NCBI GenBank assembly: GCA_964509425.1
Contig: CAZDWZ010000007.1
Location: 62,001-126,000 of the forward strand
Direction: 5' to 3'
From: CAZDWZ01 sp964509425
GTDB lineage: Bacteria; Bdellovibrionota_C; UBA2361; SZUA-149; CAZDWZ01
DNA: 64,000 bases
Shown piece after piece: positions 27,925-36,215 of this stretch. The position numbers and the translations under genes are program-made. The notes below the pieces were generated by a model that was not told the origin of the DNA, ran no database searches, and saw only the letters and a list, made by a program, of their open reading frames with translations. Positions within the stretch are counted from its first letter, which is position 1. Every line of letters begins with the position of its first letter.

Positions 27925-29691
27925 ATGCACAGCCTCCTTCCTGATATTGGCGTAACGGTAATCGCGGCGGCCGTCCTCGGCGTTGCCTGTCACCTCCTCC
28001 GACAGCCGCTCTTGCTCGCGCTCGTTGCGGCAGGGGTTTTGATTGGTCCGAAGCTCGGCTTCGGCTTCGTGCATTCAGGCGAGAGCATCGAGGTTATCTC
28101 CGAGCTTGGCCTCATCTTGCTGCTCTTTATCGTCGGACTCGAAACAAACCTGAACGAACTCAAAAAATCCGGGAAGGGCTTGCTCCTCTCAGGTCTCGGC
28201 CAGTTTCCATTTAATCTGATTCTCGGCCTCGGTGCGTTCTCGTTGCTCGCCGGAATCGGCCTCGTGCCGGCGGAAACTCCGCTTGAAGTCATATATCTCG
28301 CGATTATGTGCTCGCTTTCGAGTACCGCGATTGTCGTTAAGGTGCTCTACGACAAAAAAGATCTCACGACCCTCCCGGGAAAGCTGACGCTTGGCGTTCT
28401 CGTCTTTCAGGATCTTTTCGCGATTTTCGTTTTGGCGCTTCAACCGAATTTGGCCGACCCATCGGTTCTTCCGGTGCTCCAGGCGGTGCTCAGCACGGTG
28501 TGTTTAGTCGTCTCCGCGTTCCTCGTGAGCAAGTTTGTACTGAGTAAGCTTTATCACGCGGTGTCGCTCTCCGCTGAGCTCGTAATCTCCATATCACTCG
28601 GTTGGTGCGCGCTTCTCGCCGCTGCCGCCGAAACCGTTGGGCTGTCCAAAGAGATGGGAGCATTGGTCGCGGGCGCCTCAATTTCGGCGTTTCCGTACAG
28701 CACCCATGTCGCGGCGCGAGTCCTTCCGCTTCGTGATTTCTTTTTGACCTTGTTCTTCGTTTCGTTGGGAATGAAGATCGAAGCTCCGACAGTCTCGATG
28801 ATCGTTCCAATCATTCTCATCTCCACAGTTCTTGTCGTCTCCCGCTTTCTCTCGGTTTTTCCTCTGGTGTTCGCGTCGAAGTGCGGCGTGAGAGCCTCCT
28901 TCATGACATCACTCAACCTCGCTCAAATGTCGGAGTTCTCGCTGGTCATCGCGGCACTTGGCCTTTCGTCCGGCCATATTTCCGAGTCAATGATGTCGCT
29001 TACGGTCTACACCATGGTCATCCTGGCCATCATCTCGTCGCATATGATCAAGGCCTCGGAGCAGCTCTTTAAGATGTTCCGGAAGTGCATTTTCTGGCGC
29101 GATGATCTCGATGACCTCGGGGGGATTTCGAAGGGTCACTCACATGAATTCATCTTCCTCGGATTCCATCGAGGAGCGAGAGCGTTTTTGCAGGCGGTCG
29201 GCCAGAAGAAACCGGAGCTCGTCGAGCGCGTGCTCGTCGTCGACTTCAATCCACGCCGCATTGAAGAGGTGACGCGGGACGGTATCCACGCGGTCTTCGG
29301 AGATGTTGGGAACTTTGAAATCCTCCGTCATATCGGTCTCGGCGAAAGTAGAATCATCGTCTCCATCGTTCCCGACATGCTGCTCCGGGGAACAAACAAC
29401 TGCGCAATTGTGCGTATGGCTCGAGTGCTCGCACCGAATGCGATTATTGTCGCAACAGCGGATGATGTTGCTCACGAGCAAGAGTTAGTACGAGAAGGCG
29501 CGCAAATTGTGCTTAAGCCGTTTGACCTGGCCGGCAGGGAGATGATCGATGAGCTAAATTCCCTGCTGCTCTCAACTCAGCGAAGAGCAGCGCATCCCGG
29601 TGCCACAGAAACCCTGGCCCGCCGCTGGACTTGGCAAGAAAAAGAAATCCTCCGTCAGGCCGAGCAGCGGATGAAACAGCAGCCGCAATAA
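27925..29691 (+). CDS. Kef-type monovalent cation:proton antiporter with RCK/TrkA-N domain
   Basis: The product is 588 residues. The first ~385 residues contain about 12 membrane helices typical of the CPA2 family, including LGLILLLFIVGLETNLNELK and SSTAIVVKVLYDKKDLT. QDLFAIFVLALQPNL and FFLTLFFVSLGMKIEAP also match CPA2 landmarks. From about residue 415 a cytoplasmic TrkA-N (RCK) domain is visible: EFIFLGFHRGARAFL, VLVVDFNPRRIEEVTRDGIH and the acidic VFGDVGNFEILRHIG. Such transporters exchange K+ or Na+ for protons in the inner membrane, with the RCK domain binding nucleotide as a gate. The Gly-rich loop is atypical (GFHRGA), so nucleotide binding is not certain. Ion specificity is not readable. 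Confidence 0.92.
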   Translation: MHSLLPDIGVTVIAAAVLGVACHLLRQPLLLALVAAGVLIGPKLGFGFVHSGESIEVISELGLILLLFIVGLETNLNELKKSGKGLLLSGLGQFPFNLILGLGAFSLLAGIGLVPAETPLEVIYLAIMCSLSSTAIVVKVLYDKKDLTTLPGKLTLGVLVFQDLFAIFVLALQPNLADPSVLPVLQAVLSTVCLVVSAFLVSKFVLSKLYHAVSLSAELVISISLGWCALLAAAAETVGLSKEMGALVAGASISAFPYSTHVAARVLPLRDFFLTLFFVSLGMKIEAPTVSMIVPIILISTVLVVSRFLSVFPLVFASKCGVRASFMTSLNLAQMSEFSLVIAALGLSSGHISESMMSLTVYTMVILAIISSHMIKASEQLFKMFRKCIFWRDDLDDLGGISKGHSHEFIFLGFHRGARAFLQAVGQKKPELVERVLVVDFNPRRIEEVTRDGIHAVFGDVGNFEILRHIGLGESRIIVSIVPDMLLRGTNNCAIVRMARVLAPNAIIVATADDVAHEQELVREGAQIVLKPFDLAGREMIDELNSLLLSTQRRAAHPGATETLARRWTWQEKEILRQAEQRMKQQPQ

Positions 29692-29771
29692 GCGCGTCCA
29701 CGTTCGGTGTCATCCCCATGGTTGTCTTCCTGCAAAGTCCCATTCGGGATTGAGATCTGAACCGTCGTAAT

Positions 29772-32288
29772 CTACAGCGGGTTCAATCGTAAAAGATCGC
29801 CACCGAGGTCGAGAACGTAGAGCTCTCCTGATTCATCTTCTCCGAACGAAGAGATGAGCCCGCCAGTGTTTCCAATCTCCGATCGCTTCCACGTTCCGTC
29901 CGGCGCTTCTTCGAGTGCCCAGATGCGGGAGCTTCCGAAATCCCCGAACACGTATTTCCCGTAGAGGTTATTCGCCGCATTTCCCCGATAGACATAGCCG
30001 CCGATGACGGTGACACCGTCATTTCGGCCATAGGAGTGAATGGGGAGAGTGAGTCCTGCGGTCGGGCAGTTCGTAGCGGGGTTAAAGCAATTCGTGCCTT
30101 CCATGATTCTCCAACCGTAGTTGGCTCCGGACGTCACGATGTCGACCTCTTCCATCGCGCTCTGGCCGACATCGCCGGCAAACAGCCTCCCGTTTAGGCG
30201 ATCAAACGAGAATCTCCATGGGTTCCGGAATCCATAGGCGAAAATTTCCGGCCTGATACCCGGTTGGCCCACAAATGGATTACTCGGTGGAATCGCGTAG
30301 GGGAGCGCGCCGTTTACATCGATGCGGATGATATCGCCCAACAAGTCAGCGCGGTTTTGCGCATGGTTCTCCGGGTCTCCACCCCCGCCGCCGTCGCCGA
30401 AAGCAATGTAGAGAAATCCGTCGGGCCCGAAGTTCATCTGTCCTCCGTTGTGGTTCCCGAACGGTTGAGAAAATGTCAGAAGAATTCGTTCGCTCGCCGG
30501 ATTCGCAACGTTTGGATTCCCGGTCATTCCAAACTCCGAGATCACGTGAGCCCCGGAGTTGTTGTTATAGTGCACGAAGAATCGCCCATTTGATTCGAAG
30601 CTCGGGTGAAAGGCAATTCCCAGTAGTCCCCTTTCTCCACCGCCAAGCACTCGTTCACGGATGTCGAGAAACGGAGTCGGCAGCACCGTCTCTGCGGCCG
30701 CGACGATTTTCACGATTCCTTCCTGCTCGATCACAAACAAGCGATTCGTTCCGTCTGCTGCGTTCGCAACTCCGATTGGCGACGCGAATCCTCCGGCAAA
30801 ATGTGAAATCTGAATCGCTGGAATTGCGCTGCTGATCACGGTCGGCGGGACATGAGTGATGTATCCGATCGTGCCATTACTCCGCCCATAGACTCTGAGC
30901 AGTTCGCTCACCATCGATTGGCTACCCGCAACGGTCTGGGTCAGTGCTCCGCCGATGGCGTCTCGCGGCATAAATGACCACAAACCGACGTCAGTCGAGC
31001 CGGCGAAAGGTGCGAACGCGACGGCCTGTCCCGCGGCCACTGGTGAAGTTCGGGCCTGCGAGACGAATGCGCTTCCCGACCCGCTGACACCCGAAGTGCG
31101 GGTCCAGTTGAACACATTTAGAAAGGAGTTGAGCGGCTCTGCGAGACCCTCACCGGAAGCTACTGAGAGTCCGCGAATCTGGTTCGCATACCCCCACGAG
31201 ACCGTGTTCCCCGGACCATTCATCCCGTACACCGCGCCCTGCACTATCAAGTTCCCGGCGGCGCATGTCGCTCTCAAAGTTCCGATGTTGTTATTCCCAA
31301 TGATTGAGTTCATCAGAAAATGTTCGTGGCTGCGCGCAGCAAGCTGTTTGTTCTGGCTGTTCAACAGTTGGCCGAGTTGATTACGAATCTCAAAGCTGTA
31401 GTCCACCGTCCCCGAAGTCGGATTTCCAATCTGAACCCAGTTTAACGAAGGTCCGAACGTGTTTACGAAGAGCGGCTCGCCGGAACAGCTCCCTTTGGTC
31501 GCGTAGAGTGGATAGGCGTAGACATAATCAGTAGTGCCTCGCGCATACACCGAGACAAAGGCGAAATAAGGCTGACTCCCGTTTACCGGTACGATTCTAT
31601 ATGAACCCACGACGCTGCCGCTCGGGTGTCCGAGAGCAAAATCCGTTCGCGCGTTTGGTGGAAGATTTTGAACCGGAATACTTCCTAGCGAAACGCCGGC
31701 AGCATCGAACAAGAACACGGTCGCCGAGAATGGAAGGCCGCTCGGATTTCCAATCGACAAATAATTCTCCGCCGGTGGGAGAGCGGTCGAAACAGGATTG
31801 TATGAATTGAACAGCCCGAACGTTTCGCCCGAAACTGGCGTCATGACCGGCATGGCATAGCTATACGCAACGGGAACGGTGGCCCCCGCCCCGGCAAACC
31901 GATAGATCAAAGTCGTGCATCGAAGTGAAGAGTTCGCGAGCGACGAGCCGGTTTCCAGCTGATACATCCCGTAGGCATTTGCGATTGAGAAAAAATTCGC
32001 GAGTATGACGTGAAAACTGCTCTTTGCGAGAACCGTGAACCCGGTCTGCCCGGCTTGCGTGCCGTCGCTTCGGAATAACCTCATCGTGAGGGAGATGTTC
32101 TCCAGCGAGTAGTTACTGCACTCCACGATATTTGAATGAAGTCCGAAGCCGTTCCAAAACCCCCGCGCGGGGTAACTTACCTGCCGTTCGTTGCTCAACA
32201 ACTGTGCGTGAGCACACAAAGGAGCGGCGCACGAGAGCGCAAAGCTAAATGCGAGGAAACAAGTGATTCGGAAGCGATGGATTTTCAT
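29772..32288 (-). CDS. Exported glucose/sorbosone-dehydrogenase-like protein with triple N-terminal repeat
   Basis: The product is 838 residues. A signal peptide is clear (MKIHRFRITCFLAFSFALSC, cleavage likely after AHA). Residues about 45-372 hold three diverged ~110-residue repeats, each with an N-x-(S/T/L)-x-(V/I) opening, an LFRSDG/LFDAAG/IRNQLG turn and a late Tyr-rich strand. They look like beta-sandwich modules. From about residue 487 the PF07995-type beta-propeller starts: SHFAGGFASPIGVANAADG, GERGLLGIAFHPSF, NHNGGQMNFGPDGFLYIAFG, IFAYGFRNPWRFSFD and AGDVGQSAMEEVDIV. Members include PQQ-dependent soluble sugar dehydrogenases, but many relatives have unknown substrates. It is probably periplasmic or outer-surface. 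Confidence 0.9.
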   Translation of the reverse strand: MKIHRFRITCFLAFSFALSCAAPLCAHAQLLSNERQVSYPARGFWNGFGLHSNIVECSNYSLENISLTMRLFRSDGTQAGQTGFTVLAKSSFHVILANFFSIANAYGMYQLETGSSLANSSLRCTTLIYRFAGAGATVPVAYSYAMPVMTPVSGETFGLFNSYNPVSTALPPAENYLSIGNPSGLPFSATVFLFDAAGVSLGSIPVQNLPPNARTDFALGHPSGSVVGSYRIVPVNGSQPYFAFVSVYARGTTDYVYAYPLYATKGSCSGEPLFVNTFGPSLNWVQIGNPTSGTVDYSFEIRNQLGQLLNSQNKQLAARSHEHFLMNSIIGNNNIGTLRATCAAGNLIVQGAVYGMNGPGNTVSWGYANQIRGLSVASGEGLAEPLNSFLNVFNWTRTSGVSGSGSAFVSQARTSPVAAGQAVAFAPFAGSTDVGLWSFMPRDAIGGALTQTVAGSQSMVSELLRVYGRSNGTIGYITHVPPTVISSAIPAIQISHFAGGFASPIGVANAADGTNRLFVIEQEGIVKIVAAAETVLPTPFLDIRERVLGGGERGLLGIAFHPSFESNGRFFVHYNNNSGAHVISEFGMTGNPNVANPASERILLTFSQPFGNHNGGQMNFGPDGFLYIAFGDGGGGGDPENHAQNRADLLGDIIRIDVNGALPYAIPPSNPFVGQPGIRPEIFAYGFRNPWRFSFDRLNGRLFAGDVGQSAMEEVDIVTSGANYGWRIMEGTNCFNPATNCPTAGLTLPIHSYGRNDGVTVIGGYVYRGNAANNLYGKYVFGDFGSSRIWALEEAPDGTWKRSEIGNTGGLISSFGEDESGELYVLDLGGDLLRLNPL

Positions 32289-32490
32289 TTGAGGCTCCCT
32301 TAACGGAAATCGAACGCGTGTCGTTCTATTGGTCTCTTCCTTTCGCTGCTACTTACGACCCATATCATGGAAAGTTCTGCTTTTTGCCGGAAAATTTGCA
32401 TGGTGACGCATTTGTATAATCGTCATCATAGCGTTCAAAATTGTGCGTCGCCCCAAACCCACTTGCCGCTGCAGACTGAAGCATGACATA
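32289..32490. other. Upstream region of the exported dehydrogenase gene
   Basis: This is the left part of a 551-base divergent spacer. It is AT-richer near 32330-32430 and should hold the promoter of the minus-strand gene. I see no gene and no strong palindrome in this part. The remainder of the spacer is occupied by the 149-bp tandem repeat. Confidence 0.4.
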
Positions 32491-32639
32491 GTGCCGCCTC
32501 CGCAAAATAAACTACCAACGGTAGTTTATTTTGTGCGGCACGCGAGGCGAAGCCGAGCCAGGAAAGGCTCAATGCTCCGTTCGCCAGGGAAAAACGATGC
32601 GAAGCGCAGTTTGATGGTTTATTTCCTGAACGGAGCAAT
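32491..32639 (+). repeat. 149-bp palindromic unit, tandem copy 1
   Basis: The unit holds two hairpins. The first is GTGCCGC...GCGGCAC enclosing a perfect 13-bp stem AAAATAAACTACC/GGTAGTTTATTTT. The second is bounded by TGCTCCGTTC and GAACGGAGCA. Between them is the core GCGAGGCGAAGCCGAGCCAG. An almost identical unit follows directly, and related copies lie at 25602-25692, 42250-42384 and 43527-43574. Confidence 0.9.
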
Positions 32640-32788
32640 GTGCCGCCTCCGCAAAATAAACTACCAACGGTGGTTTATTTTGTGCGGCACGCGAGGCGAA
32701 GCCGAGCCAGGAAAGGCCCAATGCTCCGTTCGCCAGGGAAAAACGGTGCAAAGCGCAGCTTGATGGTTTATTTCCTGAACGGAGCAAT
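32640..32788 (+). repeat. 149-bp palindromic unit, tandem copy 2
   Basis: This is a direct tandem duplicate of the unit at 32491-32639, with only a few base changes. One change (GGTAGT to GGTGGT) turns an A-U pair of the first stem into a G-U pair, so an RNA hairpin would still form. The unit ends about 50 bases before the start of the IDO-like gene. Confidence 0.9.
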
Positions 32789-32839
32789 ACCTCCCTTCGG
32801 TGCCCGAAAGTTCCGCGCCGTAAAACGGGAAAGTGCCGT

Positions 32840-34030
32840 ATGACAATCAATTCCAAAAGTATTCGAAAAACAATCGCGTCAGACAAATCTGCCTTCGGCG
32901 TAAGCGAGAAGTCCGGCTTTTTGCCGGAGACTGATCCGCTTCTTGAGTTGCCGAAGAAGTATGCGGCTTGGGAGGCAATCGGACGTGAACTGCCGAAGCT
33001 CCTCGTTTCGGGGCGGGTGAGAGAAGCCGTTTCTTCTCTTCCCGATTTGGATATATCGGAGCTAAAGACCGAGGCCGAGCTTGAACGTGCCATGGTGATT
33101 CTCTCTTTCACCGGACATGGTTTGGTTTGGGGTCAGTATCCTCCATCGCATAGTATTCCGCCGAGTCTCGCAAGGCCTTGGTGTGCGATCGCGAAGAAGC
33201 TCGGGCGTCCAGCAGTGCTCTCTTACGCATCATACGCACTTCACAACTGGCGAAGGATGGACTCCGCTGGTGCAGTGGAGCTCGGAAATATCGTTCTTTT
33301 GCAGAACTTCTTCGGCGGAGTGGATGAAGAGTGGTTCGTGTTGGTGCATGTCGATATCGAAGCAAAAGCCGCCGGAGTCGTTCGCGGCGTGCTCACAGCG
33401 GAAGATGCACTTGAAACGAAGGATAACGCACTCCTTGAGAAAGGACTCGTCGAGCTCGACGGCACCTTGGGCGCCATGTATTCGGTGCTTGAGCGAATGC
33501 CGGAATGGTGCGATCCGCACATCTACTTTCATCGTGTCCGGCCCTACATCTTCGGCTGGAAAAATCAGCCGTCTCTTCCAAACGGAATGATTTATGAGGG
33601 CGTGGCTGAGTTCAATAACTCACCCCAGTTCTACCGGGGGGAAACTGGGGCGCAGAGCGCGATCATCCCGGTGTGCGATGCTCTTCTCGGTGTGCAACAT
33701 AAAGAAGATCCGCTTCGCGTTTATCTGAATGAGATGCGGGACTACATGCCGGTGGGACATCGTGCGTTTCTAAAAGCCGTAGAAGATGGACCGCAGCTCC
33801 GAGACTTTGTCGAATCCGGATCTGGATCGGCAGCCGTAAAAGATCTCTACAACTCTTGCATCAACTGGGTCAGCCGCTTTCGAAGCCTGCATCTCGAATA
33901 CGCCGTTCGCTACATCGCGAACCAAGCGCAACAAAACCCGGCTAACCCAAGTCAGGTCGGGACAGGCGGAACACCATTTGTCGATTATCTGAAGAAGCAC
34001 AGAGACGAAACGGGGCAGCACCGGCTGTAA
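32840..34030 (+). CDS. Indoleamine 2,3-dioxygenase family protein
   Basis: The product is 396 residues, the usual length for the family. IDO is a heme enzyme that opens the indole ring of tryptophan to give N-formylkynurenine. Matching landmarks are VWGQYPPSHSIPPSLARPW and LGRPAVLSYASYALHNWRR (about residues 93-135), YFHRVRPYIFGWKNQP, MIYEGVAEF, GAQSAIIPVCDALLGVQ and MRDYMPVGHRAFL. The proximal heme ligand is expected at His351 (RSLHLEYAVRYI). The C-terminal GTGGT loop (374-378) is followed by PFVDYLKKHRDETGQH. No signal peptide, so cytoplasmic. No formamidase or kynureninase gene is in the window, but a fused anthranilate synthase lies 2 kb downstream. A related bacterial IDO-like role other than tryptophan oxidation is possible. 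Confidence 0.93.
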   Translation: MTINSKSIRKTIASDKSAFGVSEKSGFLPETDPLLELPKKYAAWEAIGRELPKLLVSGRVREAVSSLPDLDISELKTEAELERAMVILSFTGHGLVWGQYPPSHSIPPSLARPWCAIAKKLGRPAVLSYASYALHNWRRMDSAGAVELGNIVLLQNFFGGVDEEWFVLVHVDIEAKAAGVVRGVLTAEDALETKDNALLEKGLVELDGTLGAMYSVLERMPEWCDPHIYFHRVRPYIFGWKNQPSLPNGMIYEGVAEFNNSPQFYRGETGAQSAIIPVCDALLGVQHKEDPLRVYLNEMRDYMPVGHRAFLKAVEDGPQLRDFVESGSGSAAVKDLYNSCINWVSRFRSLHLEYAVRYIANQAQQNPANPSQVGTGGTPFVDYLKKHRDETGQHRL

Positions 34031-34619
34031 TCGCGAATAGTACGGCCGACCCGCACTTTGCCCGCTCCTCTTCTCATGTGCGCACGTGTCCGACTCTCTG
34101 CAGTCTCAGGAGGTGGCGCCCCGCTTTCGTGCGATTCCAAGGGCTCCCTCTCCGCGGATCAGTCGTTTCTTGGGATGACTCGTTTCTTGTTTGAAGTGAC
34201 TTCGTTATCGGAAAGGCTTGAAAGTGTTTCTGTTCGCGAGAGCATCGTTCTTGCCTGTGCATGTCAGAATGACTGATGAAGCCACGAAAACTCGTCAATA
34301 CTTATCTTCACTTTTTTTCGTGATGCGGAATCTTTTTTCGATGCGTTGCACGCAAGCAACCCGCCAGACACCGCGGCACGACCATCACTCCTTCCCGGCC
34401 TGAAATACCTCGCAAACGACGCCGGGCCTTCGTCGCTCTAAACTTCTCCTCTTCCCCCGCCACCAGGAGTTTATCACCGCTAGCGCTCTCCTCAGGGTCG
34501 AGTGTGAGGCTCGACGTTGAGAGCGCTATCCGTGCCCCCCCACCACCTGAATTTTTATTTCTTTAGATTTGCGGCGCTTGCGGGATCTCAGTGTTGAGGT
34601 CGCTCGCCGAAACGACTGC
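34031..34619. other. Convergent spacer with nested hairpin
   Basis: This 589-base region lies between the convergent IDO-like gene and the ABC-like membrane gene. No credible coding frame is visible. The main structure is a nested palindrome at 34481-34528, which may serve as a transcription terminator for one or both genes. Confidence 0.5.
34481..34528. terminator. Nested hairpin between convergent genes
   Basis: The outer arms TAGCGCTCTC (34481-34490) and GAGAGCGCTA (34519-34528) are perfectly complementary. An inner GTCGAG/CTCGAC pair lies in the loop. A C-run and a later AT-rich tract follow on the plus strand. A bidirectional terminator is likely, but no immediate U-run proves it. Confidence 0.45.
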
Positions 34620-35948
34620 CTAGTTCGACGTATATGCGCGGAGCATCATGGCCAGAGAACCCACGATGATTATCATCGCGAAGAGAAACGCGACGAGTGG
34701 AAGACGGTATCTCGCAACGGAAATCGCGGTTCCACTGGTGCCTCCCGTGGGAGACGGCTGCCGAATCGCTTCGCCTCCGGTGAAGCTCTTCACGAGCATC
34801 CGAACCTTCGTTGAAGATCGAAACCGTCGATAACGGCTGCGCCAGGTGACCTCGGTAAGCCGTCCGCTCGCCGTTCGGGCAGCCTTTGAGGTCGGTTTAT
34901 TTCGCGAATCGCGCGCGACTTCAGTGAGCTCGTTTGTGCTGGAGGTCCCGCGGGACTTTCGCGCGAGCTGAATGTCGAGGATATCTTGTGGAATATTCGG
35001 ATTGTTAATCAATTCGGAGTTCATCACCGACGGATTTTTCGCTCGAGTCGCTTCGAAGATCATCTGAGGACGCGTGATAATATCACCTCGCGTCTGCGCG
35101 GGAATCGCAGAGCGGCCGAGCGTCGCGGTCGTTTGTGGTGGTGGTGTCTGAGAGAGGTTGCGTACGAGATTGACGAGGCGCTGCGCGTCTTTAGAAGTTG
35201 GAAGAGTTATTTCTTCTTTTCCTTTTGTGTGCGCCGGCGCGACGATCATCACTCCATGATCCTCTTTCCATGCCAGAGGGAGTTCGTTCTCGCCGAGAAC
35301 GAGCATCACGTTTTTGCTCCGGCTTGCTCGTTCGACCATCATCTTTGCAAGCTCGTTCGCGGAGTTTGCGTCGAGTCCCATGAAGGGCCGATCGTAGATT
35401 AGCATTCGAGCTCTCGCATGGAGCGAAAGCAGGATGCTGAGTTTTTTGAGGTCGCTGCCTCCGAGCGACTTCGGCACCGCACCGGCCACGGAACCGAGAC
35501 CAGCACGAAAGAGCATCGAACCGATTTGCCGCTCAGGCGCCCCAGCACGTTTAAGAGCTTCGGAGACGGTTTTCGTCTCCCAGGCAAAATCATTGGCGCC
35601 GACGACGTACATTTCGGATCGACGGAGCTCTTCGAGCCCGACCCTTGCGCTCACGATTGGAGAATGACTCTTGGTAAGAAGTGCTTCGCGGAAAGATTCG
35701 GCTCTCGGAGAGTCGTCTTTCACGACGGTGACGTAGCCCGGAACACATTGGACGGAACGACCGAATCCGCTCCCTCTAGTAAGCTGCTTGAGAGTGATGA
35801 GGTCAGCCGGTTCTTCACGCCTTTTACTGGGCGGGAGAATTGATTTCGCGGCTTGACGTATTCGTTCACTCCACTGAGTCGCCATAAGCGGTTTTGATGC
35901 TCTCCGTTGTCCCGGGGCCTCATCTTTTGTTATAGCGATCACTGCCAT
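34620..35948 (-). CDS. Degenerate ABC-ATPase-like protein with C-terminal membrane anchor
   Basis: The ATG at 35948 gives 442 residues. The frame is open 79 codons further upstream, but that part is not protein-like. Residues about 50-260 follow the order of an ABC nucleotide-binding domain. The Walker A position reads GYVTVVKDDSPRAESFREAL and lacks the GxxGxGK[ST] loop. The signature is SLGGSDLKKLSI (161-172). Walker B is MLIYDRPFMGLD (182-193), with Arg where the catalytic Glu should be. The switch-His position reads VMLVLGENEL, without His. Residues about 260-410 are Ser/Thr/Arg-rich and probably disordered. A single span (LPLVAFLFAMIIIVGSLAMML, about 416-436) ends the protein. ATP hydrolysis looks lost, so a regulatory or structural role is inferred. 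Confidence 0.75.
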   Translation of the reverse strand: MAVIAITKDEAPGQRRASKPLMATQWSERIRQAAKSILPPSKRREEPADLITLKQLTRGSGFGRSVQCVPGYVTVVKDDSPRAESFREALLTKSHSPIVSARVGLEELRRSEMYVVGANDFAWETKTVSEALKRAGAPERQIGSMLFRAGLGSVAGAVPKSLGGSDLKKLSILLSLHARARMLIYDRPFMGLDANSANELAKMMVERASRSKNVMLVLGENELPLAWKEDHGVMIVAPAHTKGKEEITLPTSKDAQRLVNLVRNLSQTPPPQTTATLGRSAIPAQTRGDIITRPQMIFEATRAKNPSVMNSELINNPNIPQDILDIQLARKSRGTSSTNELTEVARDSRNKPTSKAARTASGRLTEVTWRSRYRRFRSSTKVRMLVKSFTGGEAIRQPSPTGGTSGTAISVARYRLPLVAFLFAMIIIVGSLAMMLRAYTSN

Positions 35949-36200
35949 AATGAATCTCAAAGGTACGTCCTTCACCGGATCAAAGAACGGTCGGGCGAGA
36001 TCAACGAGCGAGTACAGGGCGGGAACGCTCTCCGGGTATCTCCTGTGATGAGCGGGGCGCTTTGAACCTCCTTGGGGCGCTTTGGATTTCCTCAGAGGAA
36101 AACACAGAAAGAATACTGGTATACCTGGCCTGTAGAGCCGAAATATTTTCGGGACTAGGTTAATTAAACATAATTTTACTAGCAAATCAACGAACTAAAA

Positions 36201-36215
36201 ATGTCCGGCTTTTGA
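36201..36215 (+). promoter_or_regulatory. Four-codon minicistron overlapping the trpE(G) start
   Basis: An ATG-TCC-GGC-TTT-TGA mini-frame ends in TGA whose last A is the first base of the trpE(G) ATG (TGATG). Such an overlap would allow termination-reinitiation coupling. It has no Trp codons, so it is not a classic trp attenuator peptide. It may be chance. Confidence 0.3.

Noticed and set aside
35949..36185. Extension of the ABC-like protein by 79 N-terminal residues
   Set aside because: The extension is Arg/Pro/Leu-rich, overlaps the likely trpE(G) promoter region and has no ribosome site. The ATG at 35948 starts a more protein-like sequence.
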